DNA of 64,000 nucleotides, taken from assembly GCF_009601685.2 (NCBI RefSeq), contig NZ_CP045701.2, forward strand, positions 3,844,001 to 3,908,000, in the 5' to 3' direction. Positions 1 to 8,485 of this stretch are shown piece by piece; position 1 is the first letter of the stretch; each line of letters starts with the position of its first letter. The notes beneath the pieces are model-generated. The model was not told the origin of the DNA. It worked only from the letters and a program-made list of their open reading frames with translations, and did no database searches. A program made the position numbers and the translations under genes. Source of the stretch: Pseudomonas brassicacearum. GTDB taxonomy: Bacteria > Pseudomonadota > Gammaproteobacteria > Pseudomonadales > Pseudomonadaceae.

Positions 1-791
1 TCTGGCGCGACGCGGCCCTGCCCTTCATCGAAGCCCGGGCCATCGGCGATGGGCGCAAGGTCTGCTATTCGCGCCATTCCCATGACCACTTTTCCATCGG
101 TGCGATCACCGCAGGGCGCAGCACTTACATTCACGAACGGTCGAATTTCCAGGTAGAGAGCGGCACGGTGGTGCTGATGAACCCGGGCGACGTCCACGCG
201 TGCAACCCGATCGACGATCAGCCATGGTCCTACGTGATGTTGTACGTCGACACCCTGTGGCTCAGGGACTTGCAGCGCCGTATCGGCTTTGACGAAAGCC
301 TGGATTTCCAGGGCTTCGCCACCACGCACAGCCGCGACGTGGAGCTGTTTGCTGCGTTGGGACGGCTGTATGAGCAACTGGTGGACGAGCGACTCGACAC
401 TGCCGCCAAGCACGCCGCCGCCGAGGCATTTTTCATTGACCTGCAACAACGGCTCAATCCGGCCGGTCGTCCCGACCGGGGCAGTCATCCGGGCCTGATG
501 CGTGCGGCACAGTTTATCCACGACCATTGCAGCGAAGCCTTGAAGCTGGAAGACATCTGCACCGCCGCGCAGCTGTCGCCGTCCTACCTGAGCCGAGCCT
601 TCAAGCGCCATTACGGGATGACGCCCCACGCTTTCCTGGTCAACCGCCGGATCCAGTTTGCCCGGCGCCAATTGCGCGAAGGCAAGCTGATCGCCGACGT
701 AGCGCTGGACAGCGGGTTTGCCGACCAGGCGCATTTCCAGCGTGCCTTCAAGCAACACCTGGCGGCTACGCCCGGGCAATATCGCGGTTGA
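1..791 (+). CDS. AraC-family transcriptional regulator, 5' end cut by window edge
   Basis: The reading frame is open from base 3 with no start, so the gene begins before the window. The visible part has an N-terminal cupin-like sensor segment with histidines (SRHSHDHFSIG, then NPGDVHACNP), typical of AraC regulators that bind a small ligand. A C-terminal double helix-turn-helix follows (LSPSYLSRAFKRHYGMTPHAF, then VALDSGFADQAHFQRAFKQH). It ends PGQYRG, a usual AraC terminus. The convergent neighbour is a LysE-type exporter; AraC/LysE pairs are common in pseudomonads, so it may control that exporter. The ligand is unknown. Confidence 0.93.
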   Translation, partial: WRDAALPFIEARAIGDGRKVCYSRHSHDHFSIGAITAGRSTYIHERSNFQVESGTVVLMNPGDVHACNPIDDQPWSYVMLYVDTLWLRDLQRRIGFDESLDFQGFATTHSRDVELFAALGRLYEQLVDERLDTAAKHAAAEAFFIDLQQRLNPAGRPDRGSHPGLMRAAQFIHDHCSEALKLEDICTAAQLSPSYLSRAFKRHYGMTPHAFLVNRRIQFARRQLREGKLIADVALDSGFADQAHFQRAFKQHLAATPGQYRG

Positions 792-809
792 GCTTGCTCC
801 GGCCGGGCT

Positions 810-935
810 CTGTAGGCGCTGGCGAAGCTGGCGATCTTTTGATCTTTTGATCTTTCGCTTGAGATTCAATTGGCTGGGGAAAGATCGCAGCCTCGTTGCA
901 CTCGACAGCTCCTACACAGCTCCTACATAGCTCCT
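810..935 (-). repeat. GTAGGAGCTG/GCGATCTTT family repeat, copy 1
   Basis: An imperfect long inverted repeat: CTGTAGGCGCTGGCGAAG ... GCGATCTTTTGATC ... AAAGATCGCAGCCTCG ... CAGCTCCTACA. It belongs to a family with five other copies here (23772, 40240, 52100, 55842, 59620). This copy is reversed relative to most others. Its right end carries extra tandem copies of AGCTCCTACAYAG. It fills the gap between the convergent AraC and LysE genes. Confidence 0.85.
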
Positions 936-971
936 ACACAGTTCCTATATCCAACAGCTAAACGTATTGAC

Positions 972-1559
972 TCAAGGCAACAACAGATACACCGCACTGG
1001 CCACCAACAACACTGCCATCGCCCGATTGAACAGGCGCATGGTCGCCGGGTTACCCAGCCACGTGCGCAGAAAACTCCCGGCGTAGGCCCAGCAGCCCAC
1101 CGAGACGTAGCAGATCACCAGGTAGATCGCCGCAAACTGCCACACCAGCCGCGCCTCGCCGTCAGCCACGAATGCGCCCATCCCCGCTACGCAGGCCAGC
1201 CACGCCTTGGGGTTGAGCCATTGCATCAGCGCGCCATGGAACATCGAAGGCGCCCGTCCCTCGTCTTCGCCGCCCAGGTGCCCGTTATCCATCGCCAGTT
1301 TCCAGGCCATGAACAACAGAAACGCCACGCCTCCCAACTGCACCACCCGCGTGAGGCCAGGCCAGCGTTGCAGCACTTCATGCAACCCCAAGCCCATCAA
1401 CACCAGCAGCAAGACAAACCCAAGGGTCGCACCGCCCACATGGCGCAACGTCGCACGAAACCCGTATCGCGCCCCGGAGCTGAGGGCGACGATATTGACC
1501 GGGCCGGGTGTAATGGAAGCCACCAAAGCAAAAATGGCCATGGAAAGTATCAAGCTCAT
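972..1559 (-). CDS. LysE-family amino-acid/metabolite exporter
   Basis: A 195-residue inner-membrane protein of LysE/RhtB size. It has the family signature near the N-terminus (SITPGPVNIVALSSG) and about six hydrophobic segments. The start is the ATG at 1559 (MSLILSMAIF); an upstream extension to 1670 is basic, non-hydrophobic and unlike the family. LysE proteins export amino acids or related metabolites by proton exchange. The substrate cannot be read from sequence. The gene is convergent with the AraC regulator at the left edge, across a repeat. Confidence 0.9.
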   Translation of the reverse strand: MSLILSMAIFALVASITPGPVNIVALSSGARYGFRATLRHVGGATLGFVLLLVLMGLGLHEVLQRWPGLTRVVQLGGVAFLLFMAWKLAMDNGHLGGEDEGRAPSMFHGALMQWLNPKAWLACVAGMGAFVADGEARLVWQFAAIYLVICYVSVGCWAYAGSFLRTWLGNPATMRLFNRAMAVLLVASAVYLLLP

Positions 1560-1734
1560 CACATATCTTCTTCTTTTCAGGAAAGGGCCTCCAAAATAAT
1601 GGGGCCGGCGCTGGCGGTATTGAAGAAAACTGCCTTGTCGTCTAGCGTGACCGCTCACTTTTTTACGCAAACTTTACGCGGTAGGCGATTGCCCCCAATC
1701 GATACTGTGCGGCTTATTGAATCAGGCGTTTCTC

Positions 1735-3189
1735 ATGTCCATTGCGGTTCTGCGTCTCATCGGTTTTATCCTCGGCATTTTCCTGATTACCCTGGCGGTC
1801 AGCATGGCGATTCCGCTGCTCACGCTGATGCTGTACGAGCGCAACGATGATTTGTCGGCGTTTCTCTGGTCGAGCCTGATCACTTTCGTCTGTGGCGTTG
1901 CATTGGTCGCCCGTGGAAGACCGGCACACGCCCAGATGCGCCCCAGAGACATGTACCTGCTGACGACCGCAAGTTGGGTGTTCGTATGCGCTTTCGCCGC
2001 GCTGCCCATGGTGTTTATCCGACACATCAGTTACACCGACGCTTTTTTTGAAACGATGTCCGGCATCACCACCACCGGCTCGACCATTTTCAGCGGCCTC
2101 GATACCGCATCGCCTGGCCTGCTCATCTGGCGTTCGATGCTTCAATGGCTGGGCGGGATCGGCTTTATCGGCATGGCCGTGGCGATCTTGCCGCTGTTGC
2201 GGGTCGGCGGCATGCGGCTGTTCCAGACCGAATCGTCGGACTGGTCGGATAAAGTCACGCCGCGCTCGCACGTCGCGGCAAAATACATATTGTCGATCTA
2301 TTTGGGGCTGACCGCCCTTTCCACCGCGGCATTGTGGTTGGCCGGGATGACGCCGTTCGAGGCCATCAATCACGCCATGACGCTGATCTCCACGGGCGGC
2401 TTCTCTACCTCCGATGCCTCTTTGGCTCACTGGACACAACCGGCCATTCATTGGGTCGCCGTGGTCATCATGATTTTCGGCGGGATGCCCTTTGCGCTGT
2501 ATGTTTCCACGTTGCGCGGCAACAGGCGCGCTCTGATCAAGGATCACCAGGTTCAGGGGTTCATCGCTTTTCTGGTCTTCGTCTGGCTCGCGGCAGGCAC
2601 CTGGCTGAGCCTCAACAGTGACTTCACCTGGCTCGATGCGGTACGGACCGTAGCCGTCAACGTCACCTCGGTGGTCACCACCACGGGTGTGGCGCTCGGG
2701 GACTACACGTTGTGGGGAAGCTTTGCGGTTTTGCTGTTCTTTTACCTGACCTTCGTCGGCGGCTGTTCCGGATCCACCTCCGGAGGCCTGAAGATCTTTC
2801 GATTCCAGGTGGCCAATGCGCTTCTGATGGGCAGCTTGAAACAGCTCATCCATCCTCGCGCGGTGACTCAAAAGAAATACAACAACCATCCTATCGATGA
2901 AGAAATCGCCCGCTCACTGCTGACCTTTTCGTTTTTTTTCGCGGTGACCATTGGCGTCATTGCATTGGGGTTGGCGCTGATCGGCCTGGACTGGACCACA
3001 GCACTGTCCGGTGCGGCCACAGCAGTATGCAACGTGGGCCCTGGACTGGGGGATATCATCGGCCCGGCGGGTAACTTCTCGACGTTGCCAGATTCGGCCA
3101 AATGGCTGCTGACCATTGGCATGCTGCTGGGTCGGCTGGAAATCCTGACCGTGCTGGTGCTGTTCACGCCGGTGTTCTGGAAGTATTGA
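1735..3189 (+). CDS. trkH: Trk potassium uptake system, membrane subunit TrkH
   Basis: This 484-residue integral membrane protein matches the length of E. coli TrkH. Four pore-loop segments with the selectivity-filter glycines are visible: TTTGSTIFSG, STGGFSTSD, TTTGVALG and CNVGPGLG. The repeated MPM fold imports K+ together with the cytosolic NAD-binding subunit TrkA, which is not in this window. ATG 1735 gives the standard N-terminus; a TTG 18 bases upstream is possible but unneeded. A strong hairpin follows the stop, so the gene is probably monocistronic. Confidence 0.95.
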   Translation: MSIAVLRLIGFILGIFLITLAVSMAIPLLTLMLYERNDDLSAFLWSSLITFVCGVALVARGRPAHAQMRPRDMYLLTTASWVFVCAFAALPMVFIRHISYTDAFFETMSGITTTGSTIFSGLDTASPGLLIWRSMLQWLGGIGFIGMAVAILPLLRVGGMRLFQTESSDWSDKVTPRSHVAAKYILSIYLGLTALSTAALWLAGMTPFEAINHAMTLISTGGFSTSDASLAHWTQPAIHWVAVVIMIFGGMPFALYVSTLRGNRRALIKDHQVQGFIAFLVFVWLAAGTWLSLNSDFTWLDAVRTVAVNVTSVVTTTGVALGDYTLWGSFAVLLFFYLTFVGGCSGSTSGGLKIFRFQVANALLMGSLKQLIHPRAVTQKKYNNHPIDEEIARSLLTFSFFFAVTIGVIALGLALIGLDWTTALSGAATAVCNVGPGLGDIIGPAGNFSTLPDSAKWLLTIGMLLGRLEILTVLVLFTPVFWKY

Positions 3190-3211
3190 ACACCTCGAAC
3201 AGACAAACAAA

Positions 3212-3246
3212 GAAGCCGCGACGCCATGAACAGGCGTCGCGGCTTC
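3212..3246 (+). terminator. Hairpin after trkH, probable terminator
   Basis: A perfect 14-bp inverted repeat (GAAGCCGCGACGCC / GGCGTCGCGGCTTC) with a 7-base loop, 22 bases after the trkH stop. The trailing T-run is weak on the + strand, so termination efficiency is uncertain. Confidence 0.65.
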
Positions 3247-3356
3247 CCTTCAGGTGATCAGACTCAAAGGGTCCGCTTTTTGTTCGTGAGCATTCGACCA
3301 AGCGAACGGAAAATTCACTGTCGATTTTTCGGTGGAGTCGTTCCGGACACGGTTCT

Positions 3357-4451
3357 ATGCTCAGGCCCATGAACCTACACGACTCGCTGCTCCCGCCCCA
3401 TGCCGAGATGGTCCGCGCCATGCTCGAACGAGACACCGCCTACGAGGGGGTGTTCTTCACTGCGGTCAAGACCACCGGCATTTTCTGTCGCCCCAGTTGC
3501 ACCGCGCGCAAGCCGAAGCCGGAGAACGTGGAGTTCTTCGCCCATGCCGACGAAGCCATGTCGGCCGGCTACCGGGCTTGCCTGCGCTGCAAGCCGCTGG
3601 ACGCCGCCGCCATCGCACCCGACTGGATCCAGGCCCTGCTCAAAACCGTGGACGCCGAACCCGACCTGCGCTGGACCGACGCCCTGCTGCTGGAACAAGG
3701 CATCGAGCCGCTGAAACTGCGCCGCTGGTTCAAGCAACATTTCGGCATGACCTTTCACGCCTACCTGCGCAGCCGCCGCCTGGGCATAGCCTTGGGCGGC
3801 ATCAAGGACGGCAGCTCGATCGACAACGCCGCGTTCGACTCCGGTTATGAGTCATTGAGCGGTTTTCGTGACGCGTTCGTGAAGTCCTTCCATATCACGC
3901 CAGGCCGCGCGGCCCTCAGCGAACCCTTGCTGTTCACCCGCCTGACTACGCCGTTAGGGCCGATGCTGGCCATGGCCGAACGACGGGGCCTGGTGCTGCT
4001 GGAATTCCTCGACCGCCCGGCCCTGACCAAGGAACTGGAAGAACTGCAGCAACGCTACGGCTACACGGTTGCGCCGGGGCACAACGCTCATTTGCAGCAG
4101 ATCGAGACCGAACTGGCCGACTATTTCGCCGGCAAGCTCACGGCATTCAACGTCCCGCTGCACATGCCCGGCAGCGCCTTCGCCGTACGGGTCTGGGCAG
4201 AACTGCAAAAGATCCCCTACGGCGAAACCCGCAGCTACGGCAACATCGCCACGGCCCTGGGCAGCCCCGGCGCCAGCCGCGCCGTGGGCCTGGCCAACGG
4301 GCAGAATCGCTTGGCCATCGTCATTCCCTGTCACCGGGTAATCGGTGCGGATGGCTCGTTGACCGGCTATGGTGGCGGACAACCGCGCAAGGCATTTCTG
4401 CTACGACTGGAGAAAGCCGCGGTGCAGGTTTCGCTGCCCCTGGCGTTTTGA
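3357..4451 (+). CDS. ada: Bifunctional Ada: methylphosphotriester sensor and O6-methylguanine-DNA methyltransferase
   Basis: This suicide repair protein and activator of the adaptive response is 364 residues (E. coli Ada 354). The N-terminal zinc/methyl-acceptor domain has all four cysteines (FCRPSC and CLRC). A central AraC-like helix-turn-helix follows (RRWFKQHFGMTFHAYLRSRR). The C-terminal methyltransferase has the active-site PCHRV in VIPCHRVIGADGSLTGYGGG. ATG 3369 (MNLHD) is an alternative start; neither has a clear Shine-Dalgarno sequence. The AlkA-like glycosylase gene follows immediately, so the two likely form an alkylation-repair operon that Ada activates after self-methylation. Confidence 0.96.
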   Translation: MLRPMNLHDSLLPPHAEMVRAMLERDTAYEGVFFTAVKTTGIFCRPSCTARKPKPENVEFFAHADEAMSAGYRACLRCKPLDAAAIAPDWIQALLKTVDAEPDLRWTDALLLEQGIEPLKLRRWFKQHFGMTFHAYLRSRRLGIALGGIKDGSSIDNAAFDSGYESLSGFRDAFVKSFHITPGRAALSEPLLFTRLTTPLGPMLAMAERRGLVLLEFLDRPALTKELEELQQRYGYTVAPGHNAHLQQIETELADYFAGKLTAFNVPLHMPGSAFAVRVWAELQKIPYGETRSYGNIATALGSPGASRAVGLANGQNRLAIVIPCHRVIGADGSLTGYGGGQPRKAFLLRLEKAAVQVSLPLAF

Positions 4452-4474
4452 GCGCCCCGGAGAACGAATACCCG

Positions 4475-5086
4475 ATGCCTGCCTACCACGACGCCAGTGC
4501 CTTGCTGGCAAGTCTCGACCTAGACTGGCGACGTCACGTCGAGACCATCGGCCCTTGTCTGCTGCAACCCAAGCCAGCCCGCGATCCCTATGAAGCCCTG
4601 GTGCGGGCGATTGCCTACCAGCAACTGCACGCCAAGGCAGGCGATGCAATCCTCGGTCGGCTGCTGGCATTATTCCCGGCGCAGACCTTCCCCGGTCCCG
4701 GGCAGATCCTGGCGACAGACGTTGCGCAGCTGCGCGGCTGTGGGTTTTCTGCCAGCAAGATCGCGACGATCCAGGGCATCGCCCAGGCGACGCTGGACGG
4801 CATCGTGCCGGATTACGCCACCGCGCGGGCGATGGAGGATGATGTATTGATCGAACGCTTGGTCACCTTGCGCGGCGTCGGACGCTGGACCGTGGAAATG
4901 CTGCTGATCTACAGCCTCGAGCGACCGGACATCCTGCCAGCCGATGACTTTGGCGTACGCGAAGGTTATCGACGGCTCAAGGGGTTGGAGCATCAGCCCA
5001 GCCGCAAGCAGATGGCTGAGATCGGCCTGGCCTGGAGCCCATATCGGACGGTGGCGGCGTGGTATTTGTGGCGGGTGCCCAAGTGA
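4475..5086 (+). CDS. AlkA-like DNA-3-methyladenine glycosylase
   Basis: A 203-residue helix-hairpin-helix base-excision glycosylase that removes alkylated purines. The HhH is LRGVGRWTVEMLLIY, followed by the catalytic aspartate region PADDFGVREGY, both as in AlkA/MAG proteins. It lacks the extra N-terminal domain of E. coli AlkA and is nearer the short bacterial forms. The start is ATG 4475 with GGAGA upstream. A TTG overlapping the ada stop is possible. Position right after ada supports a joint alkylation-damage response. Confidence 0.9.
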   Translation: MPAYHDASALLASLDLDWRRHVETIGPCLLQPKPARDPYEALVRAIAYQQLHAKAGDAILGRLLALFPAQTFPGPGQILATDVAQLRGCGFSASKIATIQGIAQATLDGIVPDYATARAMEDDVLIERLVTLRGVGRWTVEMLLIYSLERPDILPADDFGVREGYRRLKGLEHQPSRKQMAEIGLAWSPYRTVAAWYLWRVPK

Positions 5087-5099
5087 TGGAAGCTGTACC

Positions 5100-5204
5100 G
5101 ACGCCTTCGCGAGCAAGCCCGCTCCCACACTGACCGGGCGTGTGCGGAAAATCCATGACCGACACAGATCCCCTGTGGGAGCGGGCTTGCCCGCGAAGGC
5201 GGTC
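5100..5204. repeat. REP pair (GTGGGAGCGGGCTTGCCCGCGAAGG type)
   Basis: Two inverted copies of the Pseudomonas REP core: CCTTCGCGAGCAAGCCCGCT at 5104-5123 and GGAGCGGGCTTGCCCGCGAA at 5178-5197. They enclose about 50 bases and form a BIME-like hairpin in the gap between the glycosylase and GFA genes. Confidence 0.9.
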
Positions 5205-5287
5205 ACATGGTCACCCTCAACTCAACTGACAAGACGCAGACTGTCTAGGCTGTACTGAGTCATTTCCAATCCCACTGGAGGTTCCCC

Positions 5288-5776
5288 ATGCAGCTCGAAG
5301 GATCCTGCCACTGCGGCGCGGTGTCGTTCACCCTCGACAGTGCTCACCCCTACCCTTATCAGCGCTGCTACTGCTCGATCTGCCGCAAGACCCAGGGCGG
5401 CGGCGGTTTTGCGATCAACCTGGGGGGCGATGCCCAGAGCCTGAAGGTGCGCGGTCGCAAGCACATCTCGATCTACCATGCGCGGCTCAAGGACGAAGGC
5501 GATCAACGCGCCCACCGCAGCAGTGCCGAACGACATTTCTGTTCCTTGTGCGGTTCAGGGCTATGGCTGTTCAGCCCCGAATGGCCGGACCTGATTCACC
5601 CTTTTGCCTCGGCCATTGACACACCGCTGCCGGTACCGCCGCAGCACACCCACCTGATGCTGGGTTCCAAGGCACCCTGGGTGGAAGTCGAGGCGCATCC
5701 GGGCGACCAGCAGTTCGAGGTCTATCCCCAAGAGTCAATTGCCCAGTGGCATGAGCGCCTGGGGCTGACCGTTTGA
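5288..5776 (+). CDS. GFA-family (Mss4-like) zinc-binding protein
   Basis: A 162-residue protein with the GFA/CENP-V cysteine pattern: CHCGAVSF at the N-terminus, CYCSICRKTQGGGG, and CSLCGSGLW. These ligate structural and labile zinc. Family members were first linked to glutathione-dependent formaldehyde activation, but most, including this one, have no proven reaction. The Shine-Dalgarno GGAGG lies eight bases before the ATG. It stands alone, convergent with miaE. Confidence 0.88.
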   Translation: MQLEGSCHCGAVSFTLDSAHPYPYQRCYCSICRKTQGGGGFAINLGGDAQSLKVRGRKHISIYHARLKDEGDQRAHRSSAERHFCSLCGSGLWLFSPEWPDLIHPFASAIDTPLPVPPQHTHLMLGSKAPWVEVEAHPGDQQFEVYPQESIAQWHERLGLTV

Positions 5777-5797
5777 AAGGCAGCGCGGCATAACGTC

Positions 5798-6403
5798 CTA
5801 TGCCGCAGGCACACCGCTGTGAAAACGAAACTCCACGTCCGGTGACTCGATCAGTTCCCGCTCGGCGTCACGGACCTTGTCGATCACCTGGGCAATGTCC
5901 TTGGCGTCGCCGTACTGGTAAGCCAGCTTCAGGTAGCCCTGGAAATGCCGGGCTTCGCTTTTCAGCAAGCCGAAATAGAACTTGCCCAGTTCCTCGTCCA
6001 GGTGCGGCACCAAGGCCTCGAAACGCTCGCAACTGCGGGCCTCGATGAAGGCGCCGACCACCAGGGTGTCCACCAGCTTGACCGGTTCGTGACTGCGTAC
6101 CACCTTGCGCAGCCCCGAGGCATAACGCCCGGCGGAGAGCTGGCGCAAGCCGATCTTGCGCTTTTTCATCAAGCGCATGACCTGCTCGTGATGCACCAGC
6201 TCTTCCCGGGCCAGGCGCGACATCAAATTGATCAGGTCGACGTGGGAATGGTATTTGGCGATCAGGCTCAAGGCAGTGCTGGCCGCCTTGAATTCGCAGT
6301 TCTTGTGGTCGATCAGCAACGTTTCCTGGTCAGCCAGCGCGGCCTGGACCCAGGCATCGGGGGTGCGGCAACCAAGGAATTCGTGAATTTCGGGAAGATT
6401 CAT
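5798..6403 (-). CDS. miaE: tRNA-(ms2io6A37) hydroxylase MiaE
   Basis: This diiron enzyme hydroxylates the isopentenyl group of ms2i6A at tRNA position 37. The 201 residues have ferritin-like EXXH iron ligands (REELVHHEQ and KSEARHFQGY) and the invariant RSCERFE segment, all as in MiaE. ATG 6403 (MNLPEIHEF) is used; a GTG nine bases upstream would add three residues. It is probably a single-gene unit. No miaA/miaB is visible here. Confidence 0.94.
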   Translation of the reverse strand: MNLPEIHEFLGCRTPDAWVQAALADQETLLIDHKNCEFKAASTALSLIAKYHSHVDLINLMSRLAREELVHHEQVMRLMKKRKIGLRQLSAGRYASGLRKVVRSHEPVKLVDTLVVGAFIEARSCERFEALVPHLDEELGKFYFGLLKSEARHFQGYLKLAYQYGDAKDIAQVIDKVRDAERELIESPDVEFRFHSGVPAA

Positions 6404-6580
6404 GGGGCTCACGGGAAAAGGTAGTCGAGCGAAGGGCGCCGATTATACCGGCCTGCCCCCAGACCACCAGCCACCGCCGTTGATATGCATCAAGTCGACC
6501 ACTCAGCCACAGCAACTAGACTGCCCACAACAACTATAGTTGAGCAATGCCAGCCCTTTCATTGCAGGAGAACACCGATC

Positions 6581-7444
6581 ATGCAAGCCATTCGCAGCAT
6601 CCTGGTGGTCATTGAGCCCGAACATTCGGAAAGCCTGGCGCTCAAGCGCGCCAAACTGATCGCTGGGGTGACCCAGGCCCACCTGCACCTGCTGGTGTGC
6701 GACAAAAAGCATGACCATGCCGGCCTGCTCAGCGTGCTCAAGGCCGCACTGCTGGCTGACGGCTACAGCGTCACCACCGAGCAGGCCTGGAACGAAAGCC
6801 TCCACGAAACCATCATCGACGTACAGCAGGCGGAAGGTTGCGGGCTGGTGATCAAGCAGCACTTCCCCGACAGCCCGCTGAAAAAAGCCCTGCTGACCCC
6901 GGCGGACTGGAAACTGCTACGCCATTGCCCGACCCCGGTGCTGCTGGTGAAAACCGCCGGTTCCTGGAAAGACAAGGTGATCCTGGCCGCCGTCGACGTT
7001 GGCAATGCCGACGGCGAGCATCGCCACCTGCACTCCACCATCATCGATCATGGCTATGACATCGCCCTCCTCGCCAAGGCCCACCTGCATGTGATCGGCG
7101 CCCATCCCTCGCCGATGCTCTCGTCCGCCGACCCGACGTTCCAGCTCAAGGAAACCATCGAAGCCCGTTACCGCGAACAATGCCGGGCGTTCCAGGCCGA
7201 ATTCGACATCGATGACCAGCACCTGCACATCGAGGAAGGCCCGGCGGACGTCTTGATTCCGTTCATGGCGCGCAAGCTGCAGGCAGCGGTAACGGTGATC
7301 GGCACCGTGGCCCGCTCGGGGTTGTCCGGGGTCCTGATCGGCAACACCGCCGAGGCTGTGCTCGATACGCTGGAAAGTGATGTGCTGGTGCTCAAGCCCC
7401 AGGAGGTCGAGGATCACCTGGTGGAGTTGGCGGTCAAGGAGTGA
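6581..7444 (+). CDS. Tandem universal stress protein (UspE-like)
   Basis: 287 residues holding two UspA-like domains (about 1-140 and 150-287). The second ends with the ATP-binding style loop GLSGVLIGNTAEAVL and a final VLVLKP strand. Tandem Usp proteins are cytosolic stress and anaerobic-survival factors; in Pseudomonas they are often controlled by Anr, but no clear Anr box was identified here. ATG 6581 is preceded by GCAGGAG at good spacing, so the longer frame from 6485 is rejected. Confidence 0.9.
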   Translation: MQAIRSILVVIEPEHSESLALKRAKLIAGVTQAHLHLLVCDKKHDHAGLLSVLKAALLADGYSVTTEQAWNESLHETIIDVQQAEGCGLVIKQHFPDSPLKKALLTPADWKLLRHCPTPVLLVKTAGSWKDKVILAAVDVGNADGEHRHLHSTIIDHGYDIALLAKAHLHVIGAHPSPMLSSADPTFQLKETIEARYREQCRAFQAEFDIDDQHLHIEEGPADVLIPFMARKLQAAVTVIGTVARSGLSGVLIGNTAEAVLDTLESDVLVLKPQEVEDHLVELAVKE

Positions 7445-7472
7445 CACGCCAACCTGTGGCGAAGGGATTTAT

Positions 7473-7562
7473 CTGTGGGAGCAAGGCTTGCCCGCGATAA
7501 AAACGACGCGGTCTCTCTGGAACCGAGGCGCCTGCATCGCGAGCAAGCTTTGCTCCCACAGC
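7473..7562. repeat. REP pair
   Basis: TGTGGGAGCAAGGCTTGCCC and its inverted partner GCGAGCAAGCTTTGCTCCCA flank about 45 bases, between the convergent stress-protein and DUF1289 genes. Same BIME organisation as at 12720 and 37048. Confidence 0.88.
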
Positions 7563-7606
7563 GGGGCGGTGCGACGTTTTGCTAAATCCTCTCGCCACAA
7601 AAGCTG

Positions 7607-8077
7607 TCAGCCGCCAATCGCATCCTTCAGGAACCCTGGGGCGATGTAACGCTGGTAATGGGCTTCGGACAAAAGGAAAAACTCCCGATCAATGGCATCG
7701 CGCAGGTCCGGCAGTTCCCAGTCGCGAAACTCCGGCATCAGCACCATGCCGTAGGCCTCCAGGTTGTTGATCACCCGTGCGCCCCGGGCGATCAACTGAT
7801 AGGCCCAGCAATATTGCGACTGGTGCGGCACAAAGCGGATCTTGCGCGACTCCAGTTGCTGGCGCAGCAGTATCGGGTCGAAAACCTCCAACTTGGCCAC
7901 CATCACCTGCACCAACAGCTGCTCTAGCCGCATCCACACCGCGCGTTTTTCGTCCTCGTTGTAGCCGTTCCAGTGAATCACTTCATGGTGGAACCGCTTG
8001 CAGCCACGGCACACCAGGTCACCGTAGACAGTGGAGCAAAGGCCGATGCAGGGGGTCTTGATGAGCTGGTTGGGCAT
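7607..8077 (-). CDS. DUF1289-containing protein
   Basis: 156 residues. The N-terminal DUF1289 module has the cysteine set TPCIGLCSTVYGD ... CRGCKRFHHEV followed by the W-N-x(5)-K segment (HWNGYNEDEKRAVW). Such cysteine clusters are presumed to bind metal or Fe-S, and the function is unknown. The remaining 100 residues are a conserved pseudomonad extension with no recognised domain. ATG 8077 (MPNQLIKTPC) is the conserved-looking start. It is divergent from acnB. Confidence 0.85.
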   Translation of the reverse strand: MPNQLIKTPCIGLCSTVYGDLVCRGCKRFHHEVIHWNGYNEDEKRAVWMRLEQLLVQVMVAKLEVFDPILLRQQLESRKIRFVPHQSQYCWAYQLIARGARVINNLEAYGMVLMPEFRDWELPDLRDAIDREFFLLSEAHYQRYIAPGFLKDAIGG

Positions 8078-8163
8078 AAGGAAACGCACACGCAAAAGCA
8101 GGACAGGCCGGCATGTTAGCCCTTTGTCTAAGATTGATCACCCCTCAAACTTCCAGGCCCAAC

Positions 8164-8192
8164 TTACCTTTAATTTTTTTTTCCCGTAGAAT
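8164..8192 (+). promoter_or_regulatory. Predicted sigma70 promoter of acnB
   Basis: TTACCT (8164-8169), a 17-base spacer rich in T, and TAGAAT (8187-8192). Transcription would start near 8199, giving an unusually long leader of about 285 bases before acnB. Seen by eye only. Confidence 0.5.
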
Positions 8193-8198
8193 CAGCCA

Positions 8199-8485
8199 GC
8201 CTTTTAAGGCGCCAATGTCCGTTAGAAGCTGTTTTCAAAGCGTCACGAGCACAGTCGTTCCTTCAGAGCGGTGTTGGCGAAGGGTCTTTCCAGCGGGGAA
8301 AGCCCAACGCCAACCCTCATCAGCTCCCCGTTCTGCAGGCGTAAAACTTTGAAAGCAGCTTCTGTGAGGAACGTGCGGAAACTCTGGCGTGGTGGCTCAA
8401 AAAGCCGCCGACGCGCATGAGTACCGTGGGTTCCTGGATGAGCGTCCCGGACACCCATTTGGGACCACTGATGAGGGTAATAACT
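8199..8485 (+). promoter_or_regulatory. Structured acnB 5' leader with sequestered ribosome-binding site
   Basis: The leader folds into several supported helices. A 16-bp closing helix pairs 8225-8240 with 8347-8362 (one G-U pair). Inside it, 8273-8279 pairs with 8308-8314 and 8282-8291 with 8297-8305. A second hairpin pairs 8387-8397 with 8403-8414. In addition, ACCCTCATCAG (8313-8323) is a perfect 11-base complement of CTGATGAGGGT (8468-8478), which contains the acnB Shine-Dalgarno GAGGG eight bases before the GTG start. It could act as a translational switch; the ligand or partner is unknown. I do not recall a named RNA family here. Confidence 0.55.

Noticed and set aside
8466-8482. CTGATGAG resembling a hammerhead ribozyme core upstream of acnB
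   Set aside because: The required GAA box and flanking stems are absent; the segment is better explained as the Shine-Dalgarno paired with 8313-8323.
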